A stretch of DNA of 64,000 nucleotides from Myrica gale (Eukaryota > Streptophyta > Magnoliopsida > Fagales > Myricaceae), in the NCBI GenBank assembly GCA_963930655.1, contig OZ005614.1:1674001-1738000 (forward strand). The letters are read 5' to 3'. The notes under the pieces were generated by a model that saw only the letters and a program-made list of their open reading frames with translations, was not told where the DNA came from and searched no databases. Within the stretch, counting starts at the first letter, position 1; each line of letters begins with the position of its first letter. Positions 10,434-19,245 of this stretch are shown piece after piece. The translations under genes were made by a program, and so were the position numbers.

Positions 10434-11400
10434 CAGCGAGGAACCCTCAGGAGGCCATTGCATTTTTTCTTCCAATTAGCGTTGTCAATATCATCCAATA
10501 TGTCTACAGGCCTTACTCCAATTATTCTCGTACGAGTCTACAGAACATTGTTACATTGTCAAGACCCCATTGTCAAGGACTACATCCACCTCATATCGAA
10601 GAGATACCCTTATTGGGAGAGAAGCAGAGGAGCTGACCATTTTATGGTTTCTTGTCATGATTGGGTACATATATAAATCTTCTGGTTCATGTTGGAATCT
10701 TACTATGATTTTCAAAGAGATATATATCTCATGTATTCTGTTTCATCTTATTTGTGACATTTCAGGCACTAGAAGTTTCAGCTACGGACCCTATGTTTTT
10801 CAAACACTTTATTAGGGTTCTCTGCAACGCCAACGCTTCAGAAGGATTCGAACCAGTGAAGGATGTCTCCTTATCGGAGGTTCAAGTATGCCCCATAACA
10901 TTGGATCCATCACGGCTCAGCCAGCCCCTGAGCAACCACACGATCTTTTCCTTCTTCGCTGGTGGTTGTCACGGGTGAGTTTGGATTCCATCCGAACTCC
11001 TTCCGTCCGACCGGATGGTTGAGATTGGCCGACAAAAACTGTTCAGGCAGGTGTGGGTCCCGCATGGGACCCACACCCCTCCCTTGGTCGGCTGGTCGGC
11101 CAATCCTGACCGTTCAGTCAGACGATCGGACCACGTCACGGGTACGTAAGGGACGTACTGTTTAGGAACTAGGAAGACAAGGATGCAGATATCCAAGTGC
11201 ATGGTTATCTCCCTAAAGCCTCAAAATACTCGGATCTAATGGGTCAAAGCAAATTTTGCTTATGCCCTAGTGGGTACGAAGTTGCAAGTCCCAGAGTGGT
11301 CGAGTCCATCCACCCAGGGTGTGTTCCGATTATCATAGGATTGATTGCAAAGGATAACTTTTTTCCGGGGCTCCACTCAGTATTGGTACCTTTCTCGTCC
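10434..11400 (+). pseudogene. GT47/exostosin-like glycosyltransferase fragment
   Basis: Conserved pieces of plant GT47 (exostosin domain) appear in order. They are a [17 protein letters not shown] piece, [20 protein letters not shown], then FMVSCHDW ending at a GT donor (10662). After an intron, KHFIRVLCNANASEGFEP and FFAGGCHG follow; after an insertion, GQSKFCLCPSGYEVASPRVVE and GCVPII. GT47 enzymes build cell-wall polysaccharides in the Golgi. Damage: about 23 extra bases near 10546-10570 shift the frame, a 158-bp insertion splits the exon at 10976, a TAG stop lies near 11168, and the C-terminus is lost after about 11400. It sits inside the Pack-MULE-like element, so it is probably captured and non-functional. 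Confidence 0.8.
10977..11134. mobile_element. Nested 158-bp hairpin element with exact 9-bp target duplication
   Basis: The nonamer gtcacgggt occurs exactly at 10968-10976 and 11135-11143. Removing one copy plus the insert joins the GT47 frame cleanly (GGCHG then YVRDVLF). The insert has inverted pairs, gattggccgac with gtcggccaatc, and a central gtgtgggtcccgcatgggacccacacc palindrome-like stem. A 9-bp duplication points to a Mutator-type mechanism, although clear terminal repeats are not evident. Confidence 0.8.
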
Positions 11401-12204
11401 ATCTCCCCAATAACATTTTGTTTGTAAAGCTCTTGAAACGAGATGTGCTGTGATGATGAGGGGGAGGCGGGAGAAGTTGAGGGTGCAGAGTTGAGTTGAG
11501 TGAGAGGCTGATAAAGCTGAGGGAGATTGACGAGAAGGAGTGCAATAAATGTGGCCCGGTCCGATCCGGACCGCATTTTAAAAAATAGGTCTGGACCGGA
11601 CAGCAAATCCAGTCCAATTTTTTCGGTCTGGTTGTGTGCAACCCTAGCGGTGGCTACACAGTGAGGTAGAGAAAATCTGAGAAGTGAGGCCTGAGTGATA
11701 GAGAGAACCATATTTAGAGAAGTGAGAAGAAAGGAAGGAAATGCTGAAAGCCATACCTAGGCGGTAGGCGGTAGTTGGTGGCGCTGAGACTTGAGAGAGA
11801 GCGAGAGAGACACTGCCGCACTCGTACTAGTACGTTAATGTCGTTGTCGTGTGTTTGTGAGAGAGAGACGCTGAGACTTGAGAGAGGCACAAATATAATT
11901 TTAGAAGGTTAAAAAAAATTGAAACTGTCTTTATGTCTTAAGCAGTGTGAGAGAAAATATAATAGAGAGGGCCGAGAGAAAAAAAAACGGTGCGTGCAGG
12001 TCATAAAAAAAAATTATTTTGGCTTGTGCCCTGGGCTCAACCATGGCAAGCCCAGACCAACCTATTTATTAAAAAAAATCAAAAAAATTTACATGTAAAA
12101 AAATATTTTGGGCGAAGCCAACCATGGCCGCCATGGTTCCCCATGGCTTGGTTCCGCCCATGACTATGGATGCATTTTGTTTCGTTCGATGAACGAACAT
12201 TATG
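11401..12204. other. Interior of the Pack-MULE-like element downstream of the GT47 fragment
   Basis: No gene is supported. It contains GA-rich tracts (about 11790-11890) and a short segment (about 11545-11650) with repeated ggtccgg/ggaccgg words, like the dispersed repeat near 19867-20090. The minus-strand frame 11244-11711 overlaps the GT47 exon and is treated as a shadow. Confidence 0.4.
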
Positions 12205-12319
12205 GAATGATGGTTTTGTCAAAAAAATAATAATCTGGAGATTATTTTGTTAGGATTAAATTCCTAAGGACCAAACAACTAAAAGGAAAAAAATCTAAGG
12301 ATTAAAATGTCAATTTTCC
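12205..12319. repeat. Right terminal inverted repeat of the Pack-MULE-like element
   Basis: This is the inverted partner of 9596-9710. The reverse complement begins GGAAAATTGACATTTTAATCC, differing from the left arm at few positions. Confidence 0.7.
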
Positions 12320-12461
12320 TTTCTTTTATAACAAGAATCCTCTTCAACTATATATTCTGATACGTAATAGGGATAAGACAATGTTAGAGACGGTTTTAGT
12401 ACTTGTTCTAAAATTATAGTATTTTCAATTAGATATGACTGATGTATACTAGCTTTTATTG

Positions 12462-12872
12462 TTAAAGAAAGAGAGCTTGAATGCTACCGGATGGAAAATT
12501 GCTTGGCATGGACTCCACACAACCTGCAACACAATCGTGGGCACCATCGTTGAGTCTAGTCTTGCAACCTCTTCTACATTCTTTTAGACAATTCCTGAAA
12601 CGTTCCTCACGATCGGGCACACGCACAACTCCGATTTCTTTCGCGCATACGGGGATGCATGTTCCCATACACCACTGTGTGTAGGGACCCCAATCATCAG
12701 TTGCAAGGGAAGAGGACGGGTGGTGAAAGGGAGGGGGCGGAGGGAGAGAGAGGGGCGGATAGGAACGAAGGGGCTTAGGGAGAATCCCATTTGCTTGCAT
12801 TGATGCAGCTAGCAAGACAATAATGCACACTCTAATCATCCCCACGAGACCTCGGATGCCGTCGTCCTTCAT
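12462..12872 (-). CDS. Secreted Cys-rich, thionin-like peptide
   Basis: A single-exon 136-codon frame starts at an ATG. Residues about 10-29 form a signal peptide (GMIRVCIIVLLAASMQANG). A Pro/Ser-rich spacer follows, then an eight-Cys module spaced C-x3-C-x3-C-x18-C-x3-C-x3-C-x10-C-x3-C, and a short tail. Repeated CX3C pairs occur in plant thionin-like and other defence or signalling peptides, but I cannot fix the family, so activity is not assigned. A minus-strand TATA box (12959-12966) sits about 87 bp upstream of the ATG. A decayed paralogue is at 6560-6868 within a duplicated block. The signal peptide, regular Cys spacing and TATA box argue for a real gene, although the intact copy could also be silent. 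Confidence 0.65.
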   Translation of the reverse strand: MKDDGIRGLVGMIRVCIIVLLAASMQANGILPKPLRSYPPLSLPPPPPFHHPSSSLATDDWGPYTQWCMGTCIPVCAKEIGVVRVPDREERFRNCLKECRRGCKTRLNDGAHDCVAGCVESMPSNFPSGSIQALFL

Positions 12873-12958
12873 ATCTGCCTCTCTTTGTAGAAAATTCTTT
12901 TGGGCTGTTTCTAAAGTCTAATGACTCTATTTGTTTTAAGCCACATTCATCATGCATG

Positions 12959-12966
12959 TATTTATA
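12959..12966 (-). promoter_or_regulatory. TATA box of the Cys-rich peptide gene
   Basis: The minus strand reads TATAAATA, a consensus plant TATA box, at a suitable distance from the ATG at 12872. The decayed copy has a similar TTTATA at the matching place (about 6944-6949). Confidence 0.6.
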
Positions 12967-14022
12967 AGGATCTTCTTCCCGTAAAAAAAAAAGAAAATTT
13001 TATGTCGGAGGGCTTTTAAGTGACTTTTAGTTTACAAGTTGTCAAGAATCAAACTGGTGGCTTTTCGCAAGACCTAAGCGTGGTTAGAGGGCCTTAAACT
13101 TCATGGTAAAATGTGGTTACGAAAAGACAAGTTTCCAGACATTCGCTGTCTTCAGCAACCCGATTTGTCGATTCTCTGGGGCATGAAGTATCTGCAACGA
13201 ATATGGTTCTGCGTAAGACGAAAACCCATTCTTGAAAGAGTTTCACGACCAATATGGTCTATGGACCCAAAGTTGTGCAAACAAACAAAAGAGTTCACAA
13301 GTTGGTTGAAAGGTGAACTCTTTTTGTTGGCTGAAAGGTACATCGATCAGCCTGAGGTAATACTCTCAAAAGCGGAAAGCGGCTCAAGAGGCGGTGGGAG
13401 GAAAGGCCTACACAAATCCTATGGCTTGGCATTGTATTATATCCTTTTTAAAAAATGTCAAAGATAACATGGAATCTGATAGGGTTGGATGTCAGAATAT
13501 GCATCCTCACCCTTTCCAACATCTAAACCTTCATCCAAATTCATTTCGTGGACATTGTTACGACCCAAAATCCACCTATGATACATATAGATGCAGGTCA
13601 TTGATGGTCGTTTTCTGATTGTATTATCCTGTAAAATCTATAGGTTCCAAATATCCCGCGAGACAAACACTAGAGAAGCACATAGAATTAAGCATGCCGG
13701 CAATTTGACAGGGTCTGGTAGATTCTTGCACAGTGGAATCCCCTCCAATGCTCATGGGATCCGATTAACTTGATTTTTCGAGTTTTATATCAATCCAATT
13801 AGACCCAACATGCATCCGCACGGTTAGCAAATAGACTTTCCATATTACATTATTTCTGACAGCTGAACTGTACAGTTCCTCAAAAGTTTTTCCTGAATGT
13901 TGCTCTTGATTTCTTGTACTCTGGAAGTTCACCACCAACTGTAAAATTTGAACCTCAAACATACGGATTATTTGCAGTATATACGAATCGGAAAAATTTC
14001 AAGCCATTACATAACAGCAAAA
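12967..14022. other. Intergenic: upstream of Cys-rich gene and 3' of GH17
   Basis: Bases to about 13480 match, with gaps, the flank of the decayed Cys-rich copy (6869-7950). The plus-strand frame 13111-13467 lies in this repeated block and shows no domain. Bases 13780-14022 are probably the 3' UTR of the GH17 gene. Confidence 0.45.
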
Positions 14023-17000
14023 TCACAGAATTGTACAGAAAAGCATGAACAAAAACATCAACAATCCAACAGGCTGCCGAAGCGATCCACATCTACTCGT
14101 AGTCAATCTTGCAGCCGTTTTGACCACGATGCGAAATTCGCAATCTCCACTTGATGGATCTGAATTTGTGACAATCGCAAGGTTTCCAAACTTGCAAGCG
14201 CTCGGGAGCTGATTCTGTATCTGATAGTAACTGTTAAATGCATAGGAGATATTCCCACGGGCATCCAAATTTCCACATGAAGTCCCGTATCCAAGACTAG
14301 TGCAGTCACCATTTGCACATGCGTAACTGACACTAGGTGCTAGCTGTGGATCGTCAAGACTAGCTGAGGGTGACATAACACACCATTGCCGGGACAAATA
14401 CTTTACATTACTTGCTGGAACCAAACCGTTCGAGTTTGCTGTAAGGTTGAGCTGGTATTTGGGTGCTCCATCGAAGTAAAAAATGCCCCAGTGGCGTTCA
14501 AAATTTCCTGGCTGAATGCTTTTGGCATCTTCATCTATCAGGCTGAATAAGTACGCATCCAAGGGGCCAGATCTTAATGGAGTCCCCTGCCCGGCAATGT
14601 AGCGCGCCATGAAACCTTGGTTGAACCGCTGAGCATACTGTAGAGTTGCATGTTGATCTCCATCAGTTGGCCACCCAATTTCTCCTACAATTATGGACAT
14701 GTTTCCGTAGCCATATTTCTGTAAGGTCCACACAAGGGTATCATAGTTTGCAGTAAACATGTCCTGATAGATATTTCCATTATCATCTATGGGAGATGAA
14801 TAGCCATTAAAGAAAGCGTAGTCCACAGGGAAATTAGGATTATTATAGAGGCTGATAAAGGGGTAGATGTTGACAGTGAAAGGAGATCCATTGTCATTCA
14901 AGAACTTCACGATTTCGACCATGCGATCCTGGATGTTTGCACGAAAGTCTCCCTGAGAAGGGACATTTGTAGAACTCTCGTATACATCACCATTCATGGG
15001 CACAGTAACTTTAATCTGACTGCTCAAGCCAGCTTTCACAAGTGCTGCCTGGACATTCTGAAGAGCGGGAAGAGTTATCCCTTCAAAGGTTCCGTTGTAT
15101 GTTTCCAAGAATGGCTCGTTCCCAACTGCAACATACCTTGCAGAGAATAAATGAAAGGTAATTCAACAGAAACATAGACACACTAATGAAAAAAGACAAG
15201 CCGGTATAAGAACTAAAACAATGGGAAACAGGTCACCTCCAACCATTCTTGATGCCTTAAAAAGTTTCCTTGTTCAGAAATCTATCTAGGAAACTACTGT
15301 GTGCAAATCCTACTCTTATGAGTGAGCTTTAGTCCAAAGTTTCATTTTCTGAAGAACTGCATCTTGTAAGTAATTATCTGGTGCCTATGTCAGATGGAGC
15401 ATATATCAGAATGATGTCATGCAAAATCTGGTATGTGTTCTTAGAACTTCACAATCACTTGTGGAGGTGAGAATCTACTCTATATCATAGAATCCAAGTC
15501 TGCATTAAGAAACCAGAAATGAAAGTTATTTAGTCATGTTGGGGAAAGAGCAATTTGGGGTTACCCTTATCAAGAGTGATATATTCAGAAATTGATTAAG
15601 AAAAAACAAAATAAAGACCAAACTATTTATACAGATATTTCCCAGTGCAACAAAATGAAATTTAGGAGCACACAGAATATAAAGCAGAATGTGCGGCTAT
15701 GAAGGGAATGGCTCGGTCTAGCAACCAAGAAGAAATAAGCCATCTTCAGATGAAGGACAAATCAGGTCGGATACAGGAATAGCACATTGTCCATGGGGTA
15801 TCTTGTCCATCAGGGCTGTAGCAAATGGGAGATATCAGATTTTTTTTTTTGATGACGAGGAAATTCCCCAAAGCCGGACCCTTTTGGCCCAACCCTGAAG
15901 TACAAACCCCGGCCCCCTGGACCGACCCCACAACCCATGGAGCAGGTAAGTCAAGGGCGATAATGGAGATGTTGGGGCTCGAACTTGGGACATGTTAGAA
16001 CCCAAGCCGAAGGGAGATATCAGATTATATGTGTGGGAGGGTGGTGGTGGAGGCGTTAGTAGTACTAATGAATTCCATTACCTTATTGAGTTCAAGTCAT
16101 TAAGGTCCATAATCAACTAACATTTTAAATGTAGTCACAGGAAGATTCCAGAAGTGTCTGGTTATGCAGTTGTTTAGTATGGTTCAGTGCAAACGGGTAT
16201 TGAGATCCACAGTAAGTTGTCAAACATAAGGCTAAACCATTTAAAAAAAAACTTCCAAAGCGACAAATAAGAACTAAAGAGGGATTGAATTTAAGATTAA
16301 AGAACTATAATAACACTAGTGTGCAAATAAAAATAAATGTGTGAAATTTAGGCAGCAGAAAATTGGTCAACGCTCCCAGTCACTGAATTGCCTACTTTTC
16401 CAGTATATCAACCTAATTGTATGTCCACATTTCCAGTATACCTAATGTCGCTATTATATAACTCCGAATACAGCATTAAAAGTTTAAGATGAATGCACTC
16501 CAAGTTCAGGTGGAATCTTATTTGTTTTAGGATCTACTGGTAGGACCAAATAGCTGAAAGGAACTGTGTAATTCGGTCTATTTGGTTATTGGCGTCGATA
16601 GTAGTCTTTACTGCCGAGTCAATCCCAACTTTTTGTTTGGTTCTAAGAAAAATAGGACACCGAAACATACGCATACAGTCAGAAGTCTATAGCTCACAGA
16701 AGATGTTTTCTGGGTTCCTGCGTGTTTACAGATGCTAGTTTTGGCAATCTGACCACAGCACGCATGGCTTATGTTAAATCTCTAAGATCTTGTTGTTTTT
16801 TTTTTTGGGCAAGTAAAATAAAATTCCACCTGCTCTGTTCGTGAATCCCAATTTCTTCCTACTAGGAAGTGGCCGAGATTCACTGAAATACTATTCAAGC
16901 ATCGTGTTCACCCACTGCAAATAGTGTAAGTGGTAATATGGCTCATCGAATTACAACCATCAGACCCAATTCTTGGTCGATAATTTCCAATTATAAAAGG

Positions 17001-17551
17001 GCGACAGTTACTCATTTGCAAACCCATCATATTGACCTAAATCCATTATTAACTAATAGAACCATAAGGACTTCAACTTTGTAAAGTGTCCACACAACTG
17101 CTATCAACAGAGGTGCGTGGCATCACTTGAATGAAGACTTCATCGACGTGCAGAAGTAGAGTAATGGGAAGATGAAAAAAAGAGGAAGGATTTACCTGAT
17201 GTCTACACCATTGGAAGAAACATAAGCCGAAACATTTTTGGCAACCCATTTCTCAGCAGCTTGCACGCTATTAGACAAAGTATAAAGCATGTCATTTGGA
17301 ATACCCACCATCACCTGAATCTGAGAATTTTTCAGAGCACTCAAAATTGAGGAATCGGCATCGAAAAGCTTAAGCGTCTGAAAACCATTATCCTTTAGCA
17401 TCTTCACCACTATTGCAGCCGTCAGCGGGTGTGATAACTGGGTTCCCCAGTTTACTCCAATTCCACTCACTGAACCCATCAAAATCATAGCAAATAATAA
17501 CAACACGGCGACAAGTAGCCCAGCAAAACCCGCACCTTTTGACAACCCCAT
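14023..17551 (-). CDS. GH17 beta-1,3-glucanase with X8 domain and GPI-type tail
   Basis: Two exons, 17551-17196 and 15136-14023, give 489 residues. The product should be an endo-1,3-beta-glucosidase attached to the plasma membrane or plasmodesmata that cuts callose. Residues 1-30 are a signal peptide. The GH17 barrel begins IGVNWGT; the acid/base Glu lies in VAVGNEP (E126) and the nucleophile in VGEIGWPT (E271). An X8/CBM43 callose-binding module with conserved Cys spans about 369-455 (QWCVMSP to GDCEFRI). The last 19 residues are hydrophobic after a small-residue region, as in GPI-anchored proteins. The intron splits the codon before YVAVGNEP, the usual place in this family. From memory the closest Arabidopsis gene is At4g31140. 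A SINE lies in the 2.06-kb intron. The 5' region holds a (GA)n tract at 17712-17731. Confidence 0.93.
15842..16011 (-). mobile_element. tRNA-derived SINE, minus orientation, in the GH17 intron
   Basis: The 15-base sequence gggagatatcagatt occurs exactly at 15827-15841 and 16012-16026 and brackets the element. The end next to the left repeat is a T run (poly-A tail on the minus strand). Near the other end, gggctcgaactt reads on the minus strand as a pol III box B-like AGTTCGAGCCCC. Target duplication, tail and box B together identify a SINE. With respect to GH17 transcription it is in sense orientation. Confidence 0.88.
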
Positions 17552-17996
17552 AATTCCTTCACCGAGATACCGTATAGGTTATGGTCGGAGGCAGTGGAAA
17601 CAAACCAAAACTATATGCTCTTTACGAGTAGATACAGAAGTTGAAGCAAAGAGGGTGGCTTTGATACATGGATTTGAAACAGGGATTGGTTTTTACTCAA
17701 CACAACCGCTCAGAGAGAGAGAGAGAGAGATGTAGGAAACAAGGCAGAGAGATTCCGAAGCTGTGTTGAGATTGGACGCAGGCTCTATATCGAAAAGGGT
17801 TTATTCCTTACTGTGCAATAAAGTTCTCAATCAGATAAGAGAGTAACCAATAAGAAATTTAGGAAACAGCAACTCAGAAAAAGGTGTTTCTTTTCTTTTT
17901 AGGCAAGTAGGAGACGAAAAGTTCAATAAAGCATAATGAGGAAAGCACAAGTAGGAAGAAGAGTTAGCACGGAAACGAGATAAACTCAGGAACTCT
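17552..17996. promoter_or_regulatory. 5' UTR and promoter region of the GH17 gene
   Basis: This lies directly upstream of the GH17 ATG (minus strand). It contains the (GA)n/(CT)n tract 17712-17731, typical of plant 5' UTRs or core promoters. No TATA box is clear. Confidence 0.4.
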
Positions 17997-18325
17997 ACAT
18001 GAGACCATTGTAAGCCAAGCCCAGATCAGAAGACCTCGGAAGTAAGAAATCACAAGCGAAATACTAAACGACAACCAGCGGACCGGTCTTCTAAAAGCTC
18101 TGTACTATTCTGAAAAGAAAGCTGCCATGCCTCAACCATTACAGTAAGAAACCAGACGACCTCTCAGGTACTATACATGAGACCATTATTCAGCCAAGCC
18201 CAGATCAGAAGACCTCGGAAGTAAGAAACCAAAAGCGAAATAGTAAACAACAACAAGCAGTCCGATCTTCTAAAAGTTCAGCACTATTCTGAAAAGAAAG
18301 CTGCCTTGCCTCAATCATTACAGTA
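17997..18325. repeat. Tandem duplication, about 178-bp unit, nearly two copies
   Basis: The unit starting acatgagaccatt repeats from 17997 and again from 18175. It shares gccaagcccagatcagaag, acctcggaagtaagaaa and actattctgaaaagaaagct in both copies. The second copy ends near 18325. The sequence is non-coding. Confidence 0.8.
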
Positions 18326-18980
18326 GTAGTTCTACTTCATACTGATACAGGTTTCAACTGAGGATGTGAGGAGAGAGAGGGTGTGGGGGGAATCTTTAGG
18401 AAGCTGGTGGGTGAATAACAGAGCCAAAATAACTTATTAAATTCATTTTAAACTTTTATAAAATAATCCGCTTAGAAAAAAAAAACTTCTATAAATTAAT
18501 CCATCTGTAATTAATACGCTTGCGTAGGACAAGGCTCCTCTGCAGTCTGCAACAGCAATACCAAGGGTATTGAAGCTGACAAAGCGCGTAAATACATGAA
18601 CGACAATAAATACACGACCACATCATGTGTTTTCTGATTCTATTCATTTGACTGTCGTACTCCATAAAATCTATTCAACCATCAGCTTTTTGTTTTTTTT
18701 TATTTTATTTTAATTTTCTGGTGTTGGTTAGAAATAGGAGAGTAGGAAGAGTATCGGATTTCGAGGGTATTCTACACGTAATGCAGATCTACGTCGGTCG
18801 TTGTCCACGTTCCATTGTCCAAAATCTCAACTGAAAGCATGTTTCATCAAAAGCACCATTTTCGTCGTCTTCTAAACACGACGACGTTGCTATTGGTTCT
18901 CTAAACAAAAATAAATCTGTCTCTACGTTGCTATTGGTTGTTCGCTGATTGAATCAATGGTGGGGGAATTGTGCACTCAG
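18326..18980. other. Intergenic upstream of the DUF1218 exon relic
   Basis: No gene is seen. Earlier DUF1218 exons were looked for here and not found. Confidence 0.4.
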
Positions 18981-19245
18981 GTTTACAGCTGGACTGGGGG
19001 CAACTTTTCTCTTGTGGCCAACCATCACGGAGCAGCTTCATCTGTCACGCAATGTCCGTCACAATCTCAGCACGGAGTGCCTCACAGCTAAAACAGGCCT
19101 TCTTGGTGGTCGAGCTTTTGCGTCCCTGGATGCATCTCTCTTCTGGTTGGTTGTCCTGATGTTAGCTATCAATGATCGAGACGGCTTATTGGATGACATG
19201 GAACAAGAGGACGTTGGTTTAAAAAAAATTCTCAGCATTCAGTAG
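18981..19245 (+). pseudogene. Lone last exon of a DUF1218 gene
   Basis: After an acceptor-like cactcag, the frame reads AGLGATFLLWPTITEQLHLS, then a Cys-containing TAKTGLLGG segment and LFWLVVLMLA. It closely parallels the last exon (26437-26746) of the intact DUF1218 gene 7.5 kb downstream. It ends in its own stop after a shorter, diverged tail. The frame is open for 88 codons, but the two upstream exons are absent. It is probably a partial tandem duplicate; a chimeric transcript cannot be excluded. Confidence 0.7.

Larger units (their letters stand above)
9596..12319. mobile_element. Pack-MULE-like element carrying a GT47 gene fragment
   Basis: The left end (from GGAAAATTGACATT, 9596) and the right end (to AATGTCAATTTTCC, 12319) are inverted copies over about 115 bases. 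Shared words in the arms include ggtttggtc, aacaaaataatc and ttttgacaaaaccatc. The flanks tttgtttta (9587-9595) and tttctttta (12320-12328) agree at 8 of 9 positions, as expected for the 9-bp duplication made by Mutator-like transposases. No transposase is visible inside. The cargo is an intron-containing GT47/exostosin-like gene fragment (10434-11400), later split by a smaller insertion. A non-autonomous MULE carrying host gene sequence is called a Pack-MULE. Capture rather than insertion of two solo arms is inferred from the matched ends and duplication. Confidence 0.75.

Noticed and set aside
11244-11711. 155-codon minus-strand frame
   Set aside because: It is antisense to the GT47 fragment and continues into repeat sequence; no recognisable domain.
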